Positions 14,067 through 22,771 of a stretch of DNA of 38,798 nucleotides are shown one piece after another. Source of the stretch: Candidatus Acetothermia bacterium (GTDB lineage: Bacteria > Bipolaricaulota > Bipolaricaulia > UBA7950); assembly GCA_022684035.1 (NCBI GenBank), contig JAJHSB010000042.1:1-38798 (forward strand). Reading direction: 5' to 3'. A program made the position numbers and the translations under genes. The notes under the pieces were generated by a model. It did no database searches. It worked only from the letters and a program-made list of their open reading frames with translations, and had not been told where the DNA came from. How positions within the stretch are numbered: position 1 is the first letter of the stretch; every line of letters begins with the position of its first letter.

Positions 14067-16640
14067 TCATTGTCCGCAGCAGCGTTTATACTTCTTTCCA
14101 CTACCACACGGACATGGATCGTTGCGGCCTGGTCTCTTCTGTACACGCACTGGTGCGGCAGAGAAGAGTGAGTGGCGATCCGCACCGGCTGTTTCCCCAC
14201 CGTGATAACCACTTATTGCACGTGCACCACTACCAGCGAGCACTGCCTGCTGTGCCGTATTCTTATCGACGCGTGCAGCAAGCAGGTAACGAATGATCTT
14301 CACTTGTGAATCATTGAGCATCTGCTGAAACAGACGGAACGATTCCCGCTTGAACTCAACCTGGGGATCGGTGCCGCCATAAGCGGTCAACCCAATGCCA
14401 CCGCGCAGATCATCGAGAGTATATAAATGGGAGAGCCACCCATCATCAATGATTTTGAGAATTAAAAAGCGACTAATCAGCGGGTATTGGTTTCCCAATC
14501 TCTCCCGCTGCTTGTTGAGTGCTGCGACGAGCAGACTTTGTATTGTCACTACCAATTCATCGTAGTCTTTCCCCTCTAGCGTAGCCCGATCAACCGTGAC
14601 AAAATGTCTAAATTCGTTCACTAAACTGTCGAGATTCCACTCCTCAGGCAGCAGCGAACGATCGACATGTGTTGCCACAAGTTGTTCGCTATAGTCATCA
14701 ATCAAATCGACGAGGTACTGATCAAGGTCAGTGGTATTAAGCGCGGCACCGTTCGTAGTAGTTGGAATGAGAAATCGATTACGCAGCGAGTAGATCGCCT
14801 CCCGCTGTTTAGCGAGGACGAGGTCATATTCGAGCAGCCGTTTTCTGATCTCAAAGTTGCGGCCTTCTACGCGTTTCTGTGCCCGCCGTATCGCGGTGGT
14901 AAGCATCGCATGCTCAATCGGTTCTCCCTCTTCCATTCCTATCCGGTCCATCAACGAACCGATCATATCACCGCCGAATATACGTAGCAGATCATCCTCT
15001 AATGACAGAAAGAATTGTGATGAACCGGGATCTCCCTGGCGGCCGGCACGACCGAGAAGCTGATTGTCGATCCGCCGTGCTTCATGGCGTTGACACCCGA
15101 TAACGTGAAGTCCACCGATCTCCGCTACTCCAGGACCAAGTTTAATATCAGTCCCGCGACCGGCCATATTGGTAGCGATCGTAATCGCTCCCCTTTGCCC
15201 GGCATCCTTAATGATCGCTGCTTCTCTTTCATGATGCTTGGCATTGAGAACGTTGTGTTCCAATTTGTGCAATTTGAAGAGTTGCGACAGCCGCTCTGAT
15301 TTATCGATCGAATTGGTACCGATCAATGCCGGACGCCCGGTTTGGTGGAGTCTTTTCACTGTATCAGCAATTGCGGTAAGCTTTCCTTTTTCCGTACGAT
15401 AAATCACATCGGGCATCGACGTGCGGACCAATGGCGCATTCGTAGGGATTACAACAACATCAAGGCCATAAATCTGTTTGAATTCATCCTCTTCTGTCTT
15501 CGCTGTGCCGGTCATCCCGCAAATTCCGCGATAGAGGCCAAAGTAATGCTGCAATGTGATCTGAGCTAATGTCTGACTCTCCCGCTGAACCATCAGTCCC
15601 TCTTTCGCCTCCAATGCTTGGTGCAGGCCGTCGGAGTATCTCCGATCAGGCATCAGCCGGCCGGTAAATTCATCAACGATTATCACACGCCCGTCTTTGA
15701 CAATATAATCGTGTTCCTTCGTATACATATACCGTGCCCGAAGAGCGTTCTCCAAATGATGAAGGATATCGGTATACTCCGGCGAGTAAATATTCTCTAT
15801 TCGCAGGAAGTCTTCTGCTTTGTGAATACCGACATCAGTGAGGGTGAGACGATGTGCTTCCTCGTCGATCTTAACATCGATCCCAGGTTTGAATTGTGGC
15901 GCTAATTTGGCGAACTTGCGGTACAGAGTAATCTTCTCGGCAGTTGAACCAGAGATGATCAGCGGTGTTCGCGCCTCGTCGATTAGGATATTGTCGATCT
16001 CGTCAATGATTGCAAAGTCCAATCGTTGTTGCACTTTCTGTTCGGGTGAGATGACCATATTATCACGCAGATAGTCGAACCCAAACTGACTATTAGTTCC
16101 ATAAGTGATATCAGCCGCATATGCCGCCTTCCGCTGCTCAGGTTCTGTCGTCTCTTGAATCAATCCGACAGTAAGACCGAGAAACTCATATATCGGTCCC
16201 ATCCACTCTCGGTCACGAGACGCAAGGTAATCATTGACCGTAATAATATGGACTTTACCGGTGAGTGCATTCAGATAGGCGGGTAACGTTGCAACAAGTG
16301 TCTTCCCTTCGCCGGTCATCATCTCAGCGATTCGTCGCTGATGGAGAACGACGGCACCGAGGATCTGGACGTCGAACGGCCGCATATTAACAGTGCGAGC
16401 AGCTGCCTCGCGAACAACGGCGAATGCCTCTGGAAGGATATCATCGATTGATTCTCCCTCGTTGAGCCGATCTCTAAATACGTCGGTTTTGGATGCAAGT
16501 TGTCCATCGCTTAAAGAGCGCATTTGATCCTGAAACGAATTGGTTGCCACCAAATAACGCTGTAATCTCTTCAGCCGCTGCTCGTTTGTCTGCCCAAAGA
16601 GATAATCAATTTTGTTACGGAAGAATCCTTGCTTCACCAT
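14067..16640 (-). CDS. secA: Preprotein translocase ATPase SecA
   Basis: An 857-aa SecA, the cytosolic/peripheral motor that drives unfolded preproteins through SecYEG. Seen in order: MRPFDVQILGAVVLHQRRIA and Walker A MTGEGKT (~85-110), NDYLASRDREWMG, YGTNSQFGFDYLRDN, Walker B/DEAD-like IDEIDNILIDEARTPL (~205-220), the NBD2 motifs TIATNMAGRGTDI and GCQRHEARRIDNQLLGRAGRQGD in two parts, LEDDLLRIFGGD, and a C-terminal SEC-C zinc motif CPCGSGKKYKRCCG. The length fits a compact bacterial SecA. I place the start at the ATG at 16640 (MVKQGFFRNKIDYLFG); the track's start is 15 codons upstream and lacks family sequence. It is divergent from recA with a repeat-rich gap of ~290 bases. Confidence 0.96.
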   Translation of the reverse strand: MVKQGFFRNKIDYLFGQTNEQRLKRLQRYLVATNSFQDQMRSLSDGQLASKTDVFRDRLNEGESIDDILPEAFAVVREAAARTVNMRPFDVQILGAVVLHQRRIAEMMTGEGKTLVATLPAYLNALTGKVHIITVNDYLASRDREWMGPIYEFLGLTVGLIQETTEPEQRKAAYAADITYGTNSQFGFDYLRDNMVISPEQKVQQRLDFAIIDEIDNILIDEARTPLIISGSTAEKITLYRKFAKLAPQFKPGIDVKIDEEAHRLTLTDVGIHKAEDFLRIENIYSPEYTDILHHLENALRARYMYTKEHDYIVKDGRVIIVDEFTGRLMPDRRYSDGLHQALEAKEGLMVQRESQTLAQITLQHYFGLYRGICGMTGTAKTEEDEFKQIYGLDVVVIPTNAPLVRTSMPDVIYRTEKGKLTAIADTVKRLHQTGRPALIGTNSIDKSERLSQLFKLHKLEHNVLNAKHHEREAAIIKDAGQRGAITIATNMAGRGTDIKLGPGVAEIGGLHVIGCQRHEARRIDNQLLGRAGRQGDPGSSQFFLSLEDDLLRIFGGDMIGSLMDRIGMEEGEPIEHAMLTTAIRRAQKRVEGRNFEIRKRLLEYDLVLAKQREAIYSLRNRFLIPTTTNGAALNTTDLDQYLVDLIDDYSEQLVATHVDRSLLPEEWNLDSLVNEFRHFVTVDRATLEGKDYDELVVTIQSLLVAALNKQRERLGNQYPLISRFLILKIIDDGWLSHLYTLDDLRGGIGLTAYGGTDPQVEFKRESFRLFQQMLNDSQVKIIRYLLAARVDKNTAQQAVLAGSGARAISGYHGGETAGADRHSLFSAAPVRVQKRPGRNDPCPCGSGKKYKRCCGQ

Positions 16641-16685
16641 TTTAATCTCTTTCTTTAGTATAAGGGGAAGATCACCCGCTTGCAA

Positions 16686-16869
16686 GGCGGGCTACGGTTT
16701 ATAGCGTTCAAAAAGGAACCTTGTAAGTCACCCTTTCTGTCATTACGAGTCTGTGAAGTAAGCCCGAAGGTTGCGAGTCTGCGAAACAATCTCATTCCTT
16801 ATAATCCGACAGAGTTTGTTCTACGCCTAACCGAGAATTATCTCGCCTACAACACTATTCCGCAAGAAT
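16686..16869. repeat. REP-like sequence and family-A outer fragment upstream of recA
   Basis: GCGAGTCTGCGAAACAATCTC-type family-B sequence occupies about 16738-16790, with a second partial copy (TCATTACGAGTCTGTGAAG) adjoining it. ATCCGACAGAGTTTGTT at 16804-16820 and the following CTACGCCTAACC match the outer left extension of family A at 8905-8934. No gene is present. Confidence 0.6.
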
Positions 16870-16922
16870 TTGATTTTCCGTAGTCGATCGTCTAAGATGA
16901 AATAATCGAAGTTGGGAAGGAG
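16870..16922 (+). promoter_or_regulatory. recA promoter and ribosome-binding site
   Basis: TTGATT (16870-16875), 17 bases, TAAGAT (16893-16898), then AAGGAG (16917-16922) five bases before the ATG at 16928. No obvious LexA-type palindrome is seen. Confidence 0.5.
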
Positions 16923-16927
16923 AAGAT

Positions 16928-17950
16928 ATGGGCAAAGAACAAGATGTGTTAGAGAATACGCTTAAACAGATTAAAAAGATACATGGTGAAGGAGCAATAA
17001 TGTGGTTGGGCGATGGGGCGGCGGCTCTCGCTGTTGATGTGATCACAAGTGGGGCACTTGCCCTGGATATCGCACTTGGAGTCGGGGGAATCCCTCGCGG
17101 TCGTATCACAGAGATCTATGGATCTGAAGGAAGTGGCAAGACCACCCTTGCGCTGCACATGCTCGCAGAGACGCAAAAAATAGGTGGAACAGCCGCATTT
17201 ATCGATGCGGAACATGCACTTGATCCGACCTATGCGCGCACTATCGGGGTCGATATCGACCATCTCCTTCTTGCGCAGCCGAATTCAGGCGAACAAGCAC
17301 TGGAAATAGTCGAGCAACTTACGCGCAGTGGAACGATCGATATCATTGTCATTGATTCTGTCGCGGCGTTGGTTCCGATTGCTGAGATCGAAGGACAGAT
17401 GGGAGACACGCAAGTTGGGCTGCAGGCACGGCTGATGTCACAGGCGATGCGGAAATTGGCAGGTGTCATCTCTCAGACACGTACAATCGTCGTTTTTATC
17501 AATCAGATCCGCGCGATGATTGGCGCCAGTCGGTTTGGGCCTGCCACCACGACCTCGGGCGGAAGAGCGCTTAAATTTTACTCCTCAGTACGCCTCAACA
17601 TCTGCAACGCCGAGAAGATCGAAGAGGGCACAGATAGAATCGGTACCCGTGTAACAGTGAGAGTGGTAAAGAACAAAGTTGCTCCACCGTTCAAAGAGGC
17701 ACAGTTTGACATCATATTCGGCAAAGGGATCGTCAAAGAACGTGAGTTACTCAATGTCGGCGATAAGTTGGGGATAGTTTCTCGCAGTGGATCGTGGTAT
17801 TCCTTCGAGGGAACTCGCCTTGGACAGGGACTGACAAATAGTTCTCGTTTCCTGAGTGAAAACCCCAAGATTGCTGTTGCTCTTGAACAGGTAGTACGGG
17901 AGAAAGCAGGTCTCCCTCCCATAATGACTGAGCAAAGTGCCCTAAGTTAA
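16928..17950 (+). CDS. recA: Recombinase RecA
   Basis: A 340-aa RecA, the ATP-dependent strand-exchange protein of homologous recombination. Clear features: Walker [10 protein letters not shown] (~65-73; the usual form is GPESSGKTT), Walker [13 protein letters not shown] (~138-149), [21 protein letters not shown] (in two overlapping parts, L1 region), and [10 protein letters not shown] leading into loop L2. Loop L2 reads [14 protein letters not shown], where most bacteria have GVMFGNPETTTGG, so it has a shifted Phe and an altered length. The C-terminal domain is present and short, without the long acidic tail of some relatives. recX follows after 46 bases, a common recA-recX pair. It has its own promoter. 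Confidence 0.96.
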   Translation: MGKEQDVLENTLKQIKKIHGEGAIMWLGDGAAALAVDVITSGALALDIALGVGGIPRGRITEIYGSEGSGKTTLALHMLAETQKIGGTAAFIDAEHALDPTYARTIGVDIDHLLLAQPNSGEQALEIVEQLTRSGTIDIIVIDSVAALVPIAEIEGQMGDTQVGLQARLMSQAMRKLAGVISQTRTIVVFINQIRAMIGASRFGPATTTSGGRALKFYSSVRLNICNAEKIEEGTDRIGTRVTVRVVKNKVAPPFKEAQFDIIFGKGIVKERELLNVGDKLGIVSRSGSWYSFEGTRLGQGLTNSSRFLSENPKIAVALEQVVREKAGLPPIMTEQSALS

Positions 17951-17996
17951 TGAGGAGAGAAAGATTCCGCAACAGCGTGATCCTTGGGATTATCTG

Positions 17997-18446
17997 ATGA
18001 TCTTGTTACGCCACCGTCCACGTAGCAAGGCAGAGGCGCGGGAACGACTCTATCAGCGAGGGTACAGTGAAGAAGAAATCTCCGCGGTTCTTAAACGGGC
18101 TGTCGAGGAACGACTGATCGATGATCAGCTCTTTGCGCGGTTATGGGTGGAGGAGAAAATAGCACATGATCCTCTTTCACGCCGGGCACTGGCTATACAA
18201 CTCCATGAGAAAGGAATACCTACCGAGATCAGCGATGCGATTTTAAGCGAGCTCTATCCGTTGACGCTGGAAGAGCAACTTGTCAGCCGGCTGATTAACA
18301 AGCGACTGCTGCGTTATCAGAGATTATCAATTGAGCAAGCAGAACGACGTTTGATCAATTTTCTCTTGCAACGCGGTTTCTCTCCGGCAATGATAGAGGA
18401 GAGAGTAAAGCAGTCAGTTAGCGAATTTTATACCGGCAAAAGTTAA
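17997..18446 (+). CDS. recX: RecA regulator RecX
   Basis: A 149-aa RecX-type protein, an all-helical modulator that binds RecA filaments. The RPRSKAEARERLYQRGYSEE opening and the following AVEERLIDDQLFARLWVEEK are the hallmark first repeat; two more three-helix repeats follow, ending in RGFSPAMIEERVKQ. The start is uncertain. The frame is open upstream to the recA stop, and the residues just before the track's ATG (DPWDYL) fit the first helix. An AGGAGAG site at 17953-17959 precedes an in-frame ATT at 17964, so initiation at a rare AUU, giving 160 aa, is possible. The ATG at 17997 has no good ribosome-binding sequence. It lies directly after recA and is probably co-transcribed. Confidence 0.85.
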   Translation: MILLRHRPRSKAEARERLYQRGYSEEEISAVLKRAVEERLIDDQLFARLWVEEKIAHDPLSRRALAIQLHEKGIPTEISDAILSELYPLTLEEQLVSRLINKRLLRYQRLSIEQAERRLINFLLQRGFSPAMIEERVKQSVSEFYTGKS

Positions 18447-18758
18447 GAGGTTCACGGTTTGAAAAAACGTGAAAAAAGATTATCTCTCGCAACGGCGTAA
18501 AGGAAGGCCCAGGCATTAAAAAATTCAACCGCAGAGAACACAGAGAACAGAGAGGATAAGAAATAAATATGAATTTTATTAACGCCCCTATATGGTACGG
18601 ATGGGGTTCAAACCCGCGCCTACGACTTTTCTTAACCCATCACTCCTTTTCCTCGCTCTGCTCAGTGCTCTCTGTGGTTTATATCAAATTCTGTGGTCTC
18701 TTCCCTACTTCGCAAGAATCCAGCGCAGACTTGACCCCATTCTGTCCTGAGTAATAAC
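18447..18758. repeat. Palindromic element of 'CAGAGAACAC' words, family C
   Basis: Left arm TCAACCGCAGAGAACACAGA (from ~18524) and right arm around GCTCTCTGTGGTTTA (18668-18682), continuing CTACTTCGCAAGAATCC..., form an imperfect inverted pair around a ~90-base spacer. The right arm and its continuation recur at 31722-31807, and a related word cluster is at 22091-22190. The track ORF at 18569 is read through the element and is probably not a gene. Confidence 0.6.
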
Positions 18759-19244
18759 ATGACTATACGAATCGGAATAGGGATAGATTTTCACCGGTTG
18801 ATACCCGGCAGAGCGCTGATAATCGGCGGCGTACAGATACCCTATCCGACCGGTCTGGCTGGACATTCTGATGCCGATGTCTTGATCCATTCAATCTGTG
18901 ATGGATTGCTCGGCGCTGCCGGTCTGAATGATATCGGTCATCATTTTCCTTCTTCTGACGAGCGTTATCAGAATATTTCGAGCCTCATCCTGCTCCGCGA
19001 TGTTGCAAAACTCATCGCTGCAAAAGGATATTCCGTCGTCAATATCGATAGTTGCATCATCGCGGAAAAACCGCAACTCGCCTCATATTTTGATGCGATG
19101 AAGAGCCAGATTGCCCCGCTCGTCAATGTCGCGCCAGAGATGATCAATATCAAGGCGACGACACCAGAAGGGATGGGAGCATTGGGACGACAAGAAGGAA
19201 TCGCTGCTCACAGCGCCTGTCTTATCGAAAAAAGAACCGCATAA
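18759..19244 (+). CDS. ispF: 2-C-methyl-D-erythritol 2,4-cyclodiphosphate synthase
   Basis: A 161-aa IspF, the MEP-pathway enzyme that cyclises CDP-methylerythritol 2-phosphate to MEcPP with loss of CMP, for isoprenoid synthesis. Metal ligands are seen in RIGIGIDFHRL (Asp and His, residues ~4-14) and AGHSDADVLIHSICDGLLGA (~35-54, His). GLNDIGHHFP (~56-65) and the C-terminal IKATTPEGMGALGRQEGIAA (CMP and trimer region) are also diagnostic. Length is normal. It is convergent with rseP; the two coding ends overlap by 23 bases. No MEP-pathway neighbour is present, but a polyprenyl synthetase that would use its products lies 5 kb away. Confidence 0.96.
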   Translation: MTIRIGIGIDFHRLIPGRALIIGGVQIPYPTGLAGHSDADVLIHSICDGLLGAAGLNDIGHHFPSSDERYQNISSLILLRDVAKLIAAKGYSVVNIDSCIIAEKPQLASYFDAMKSQIAPLVNVAPEMINIKATTPEGMGALGRQEGIAAHSACLIEKRTA

Positions 19245-20508
19245 TATCGTTGTAAGTGATGAGGAGTATCAACACGAGCAAGAGAATAAATCCACCGGTG
19301 TGGATCAGACTCTCTACCCGGGGAGGGAATGGTCGTCTTACCACGATCTCATAGAGTGCGAATAGAGCGCGACTGCCATCCAAAGCTGGGAATGGAATCA
19401 GATTAAACAGGCCTAGGCTTAAGCTGAGCAGCGCAAGAAAAGAGAAGAATACATGCGGCCCGGCGCGGATACCCTCTCCTACCATGTGAACGATCCCCAC
19501 CGGCCCGACAACTGCTTCGCCGAGCGGTATCTCTAGAATACTTATATAAATGAGTCTAATAAATGCTCCCAGTTGTTCCACTCCGGCGGAAATTCCGCGG
19601 AAGAACCCGAAGCGGCGGTAATTGGCCGGTAATCTCTCGACGATTATGCTGGTAAAGATCTCCTCAGGTGCCACGCCAGTCGTTGTAAGCACTATTTCCA
19701 TCTCTCTTTCGCCGCGGAGCAGAGTGAGATTAAGCGTATCAGCGGGGAGTATTTGTTCAATATGAAACAAGGCAAGTCTTATCCCGTCTATTCTTTCTCC
19801 TTCTATCGCGATGATTCGATCACCTGCCTGTAGACCAGCGTTGGCGAGGAATGAACCTTCCTCTAAGCTTAAAATGCGATTGGTAAATGGCGATCCGATA
19901 AGTATCCCGACGGCGTAATGGCCGCGCTCCGGGTCAAACCGAGGCCGAATCAAGTACAATCGAATTTCGCCATCCCGTTGGATGAGAAAATCGATCTCTT
20001 CTCCTTTGCTTGCGGCAATAATTGCTGTTACATCATGCGGGTTGTAGATCGGTACACCGTTGAGCGATATGATCGTATCGCCGAATTGTAACTGACCGTG
20101 CGCCGGGGTGTCAGGAATCGTTCCAGAGATTCGCTGGTAAGGGATACCGACAATCCAAAAGAGCGAGATAAAGATCACTAAAGTGACTAGGATATTGGCG
20201 GCCGGCCCAGCCAAACTGATCAGCAGCTTGACATAACCTGGTTTTGCAGTCAACAATCTTTCGCGTGGAATTGCTGAGTCGACTTCTGCCGACATAGTAT
20301 CCTCGCCGGCTATCTTCACATACCCCCCCAACGGAAGCATACGGAGGGAATAGAGTGTTTCACCAAAGCGACGCGCAATCAGCCTTGGCCCAAATCCGAT
20401 TGCAAACTCATCCACATACACCTTAAATTTCTTGGCAATGAGAAAATGGCCCAGTTCGTGCAGACCGACCAACAGGAGAATCGTTATCGCAAAGACAACC
20501 AAGGTCAT
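19222..20508 (-). CDS. rseP: RIP zinc metalloprotease RseP (site-2 protease, M50)
   Basis: A 428-aa intramembrane protease. The N-terminal membrane segment carries the zinc site VGLHELGHFLIAKKF (~15-29). A second membrane segment follows near 95-115 (LISLAGPAANILVTLVIFIS). Two PDZ domains occupy roughly 125-200 and 205-280 (AHGQLQFGDTIISLNGVPI; NAGLQAGDRIIAIEGERI). The third zinc ligand is in NLIPFPALDGSRALFALYE (~367-385), and a final membrane segment ends the protein. RseP cleaves anti-sigma factors or other membrane substrates after a first cut. Its ATG overlaps the tilS stop as TAATG, so the two genes are translationally coupled. The 3' end overlaps ispF. Confidence 0.94.
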   Translation of the reverse strand: MTLVVFAITILLLVGLHELGHFLIAKKFKVYVDEFAIGFGPRLIARRFGETLYSLRMLPLGGYVKIAGEDTMSAEVDSAIPRERLLTAKPGYVKLLISLAGPAANILVTLVIFISLFWIVGIPYQRISGTIPDTPAHGQLQFGDTIISLNGVPIYNPHDVTAIIAASKGEEIDFLIQRDGEIRLYLIRPRFDPERGHYAVGILIGSPFTNRILSLEEGSFLANAGLQAGDRIIAIEGERIDGIRLALFHIEQILPADTLNLTLLRGEREMEIVLTTTGVAPEEIFTSIIVERLPANYRRFGFFRGISAGVEQLGAFIRLIYISILEIPLGEAVVGPVGIVHMVGEGIRAGPHVFFSFLALLSLSLGLFNLIPFPALDGSRALFALYEIVVRRPFPPRVESLIHTGGFILLLVLILLITYNDIMRFFFR

Positions 20509-21947
20509 TATTCTATCTCCTTTATCTCCATCTTCAGTACTTGTGTTGTTGCGGCAGTGATTTTGACCTCGTCGGCGAGTCGAATCCCCACTACCCAGAT
20601 TATCTTCTTGGCGTCACAGAGGAGTGGTATGTGCCGCCGCTCTGCATAAGGAACATGTTCGTCGATAAAAAAATCTTTTAATCGCTTCTCCGTTGCCATT
20701 CCCAGTGGTCTAAAGCGGTCACCCGGCCGGCGATTACGGAGTGAAAGCGGCAGCGTGATGCGATCAAAATCAGCGTATTCCGTCTTTGCCGGCGCACTAC
20801 AGATCTTTGCTAATGTCGGTCTCTTCTCTGTGACCGACAGAGTAAGCGTGACACCTAAATTCGTCAACTTATTCTCACCAATCACAATATTATAATCGAA
20901 AATCTTCTCTCTGTCCACTAAGACAGAACTATTACTGTATCCTTGTAGAAGGAGTTTGAGCGTATCTCCCTCTTTTAACGCCGTAGTTTTTGGAAGGTTG
21001 AGTTCCCAGCGATTAGAACCGGTATTGATTAAATCGAGCAAGCTTTTGATATGGACGAATTCGATATCTTTCAATGAGTTGCACAGCTTATATAGCGCAC
21101 CGCGAATGAGCAGTGGCTGCAGAGACGAATCTAAACTACGAAACACGGCAAGATCGAGTGAGATTGCCTGTTGTGACTTGCTCTTGATGACCATCGGCAA
21201 GTATTGGTTGGTAAAGAGAGTAAGCGAGTCATTTGCTTGCGTCATGAGGATCTCGGTTCGCTGAATCGTCTTTATGATGCGCGGATTGTAGCGAGTAAGA
21301 AGCGGTAGGAGTTCGTGGCGGATACAATTGCGCAGAGAAGTAAGCTCGATGTTTGTGTGATCCTCGCGCCATTGCAGATTCTTCTGCGCGGCAAACGCCT
21401 TTACCATTGTGCGTGTACAGGCAATTAAAGGACGAATATAGGGAAGTCGGACCGGCGGAATCCCCCTCAATCCGGAAAGACCACTACCGCGAATAAGATG
21501 CATGAGGAAAGTCTCCACTGAATCATCTAACGTATGACCGAGCGCCACTTTGGCTGCGTTTAACTGGTGAGCAGTCTGTGCGAGGAACCGGTACCGAGCA
21601 ATCCGTGCTCCTTCTTCCAAACTGACCTTTTCACGGTGGCAGAGTGCACGGACATCGCATCGACCGACAATTACTTCCAGTTTGCGGGCTCGCGCGAACT
21701 CTTCGACAAACCGGGCATCAGCAGCAGAGAGATCTCCCCGGAGTTGATGATCGAAATGAGCAACTGCCAGATTAATTCCCAACCGATCTCGCAATAAGAG
21801 GAGCACCTCAAGGAGAACGATTGAATCACTTCCGCCGGAGACAGCCGCCAAAACCAGCTCGTTCCGTTTGACCATTGAATAGTCAGCAATTATCATTGAA
21901 ACTTGCTCGATTATTGCATCGGCCGAAGTGTGACATTCAAACCTCAT
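20508..21947 (-). CDS. tilS: tRNA(Ile)-lysidine synthetase
   Basis: A 479-aa TilS, which attaches lysine to C34 of the tRNA-Ile CAU anticodon so that it reads AUA. The PP-loop SGGSDS lies near residue 37 (AAVSGGSDSIVLLEVLL), with the following AVAHFDHQLRGD and ALGHTLDDSVETFLMHLIRG confirming the N-type ATP-pyrophosphatase domain. The TilS-specific central and C-terminal domains end in RNRRPGDRFRPLGM and KRLKDFFIDEHVP, typical of the substrate-binding tail. The track starts 38 codons upstream, but AGGAG six bases before the ATG at 21947 (MRFECHTSADAII) and the lack of family sequence upstream favour the shorter form. It is co-transcribed with rseP (TAATG overlap). Confidence 0.93.
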   Translation of the reverse strand: MRFECHTSADAIIEQVSMIIADYSMVKRNELVLAAVSGGSDSIVLLEVLLLLRDRLGINLAVAHFDHQLRGDLSAADARFVEEFARARKLEVIVGRCDVRALCHREKVSLEEGARIARYRFLAQTAHQLNAAKVALGHTLDDSVETFLMHLIRGSGLSGLRGIPPVRLPYIRPLIACTRTMVKAFAAQKNLQWREDHTNIELTSLRNCIRHELLPLLTRYNPRIIKTIQRTEILMTQANDSLTLFTNQYLPMVIKSKSQQAISLDLAVFRSLDSSLQPLLIRGALYKLCNSLKDIEFVHIKSLLDLINTGSNRWELNLPKTTALKEGDTLKLLLQGYSNSSVLVDREKIFDYNIVIGENKLTNLGVTLTLSVTEKRPTLAKICSAPAKTEYADFDRITLPLSLRNRRPGDRFRPLGMATEKRLKDFFIDEHVPYAERRHIPLLCDAKKIIWVVGIRLADEVKITAATTQVLKMEIKEIE

Positions 21948-22061
21948 TCTATGCTCCTGGATTGACGATTCCTTGGGGCGTAAATATTTATGTCTATTTA
22001 AGTAACCCCCCCGTTCTGTTTGGATCATGGACACGGCAGACAGAAAGGTTGAATGATTCAC

Positions 22062-22449
22062 AGTTCACGGTTCGGAAAGAGTTCGTGGTTCGGAAAGAAA
22101 CTACAATCCATTTCTTATCCTCTCTGTTTTCTGTATGCTCTATGTCGGTCGTTGTTTCTCTATGTTCTCTGTGGTTAAATTTCCGTGGTTCGTAGTTCAA
22201 ATCCAACGTTCTGCTTCTTTCTTAATCTCGTTCTGGAACCCAAAACTCAAAACCTAACACCCTCTTCCCTATTTCTTCTTCTGTAATTGCGAGTCTGCGA
22301 AGCAATCCTGTTATTTTAGCCTGTCCATACATGTTGTTGTTTGTTTTTAGCCATTTACCATTCACCAATAAGATCGTTGAACTATAAACTCTATAAACTC
22401 TATAAAGTCAATAAACTCTTTCTGAGCTACGAATCCTTGTTTCTCCTAT
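22062..22449. repeat. Mixed palindromic repeats (families B, C, D)
   Basis: Family D words (GTTCGGAAAGAGTTCGTGG) are near 22068-22090. Family C words (TTCTCTATGTTCTCTGTGG) are at 22156-22174, within a block from about 22091. A family B motif (GCGAGTCTGCGAAGCAATCC) is at 22289-22308. Family D again (ACTCTATAAACTCTATAAA) starts near 22387. No gene is supported; the track ORF on the minus strand at 21994-22206, which reads NHREHRET, is a known artefact of family C. Confidence 0.6.
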
Positions 22450-22602
22450 TTACGAATTTCGGGTAATGCAAAAATGTGCCCATTCCACAAGTAGTTCTTT
22501 ATACTGTAAATTAGATAGACAATCGAGAGACAGGCAAGCATCCGCTATATAGGTTTCCGCCATCTTCTGAGTATAAGCGATGCTGTTGGTCTTCATGATC
22601 AC
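22450..22602 (-). pseudogene. C-terminal remnant of a second polyprenyl synthetase
   Basis: Fifty codons on the minus strand, ending in a TAA at 22452-22450, match the tail of the intact polyprenyl synthetase at 23826: AETYIADACLSLD and YKELLVEWAHF against AEFYVADAALCLE and HKELLLEWAQY. DNA similarity is also visible. Nothing of the catalytic part remains, so this is the end of a paralogue, cut off where unrelated sequence begins at about 22603. Confidence 0.75.
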
Positions 22603-22719
22603 GGCAACGGCGCCCGTTCATTCTCCGAGACCTCTGCCAGAGAAACCGGCCTGTTTATTGAGCGAGGGCACGAACTGGTGGAGAAACTAATATTTCCGTT
22701 CCACCATGAATTGCGCTAA
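22594..22719 (+). other. Unassigned open fragment
   Basis: A plus-strand frame of about 42 codons, with no start and ending at TAA 22717-22719, reads NGARSFSETSARETGLF and GHELVEKL. It has coding character and a vague resemblance to the C-terminus of creatininase-type hydrolases, but is too short to assign. It begins where the prenyl synthetase remnant ends and may be another gene tail brought in by rearrangement. Confidence 0.25.
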
Positions 22720-22771
22720 CGACCGGAGTTGCTCCTTTGCCGATGGGGAAATGGATGTTTCAACAACTTCG

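Noticed and set aside
18590-18630. tRNA-like T-arm sequence GGGGTTCAAACCCGCGCC
   Set aside because: The arms do not pair properly on either strand and no acceptor, D or anticodon arm is found. It is the spacer of a family-C repeat.
21994-22206. Minus-strand ORF with NHREHRET
   Set aside because: It is the translation of family-C repeat words, a well-known false ORF.
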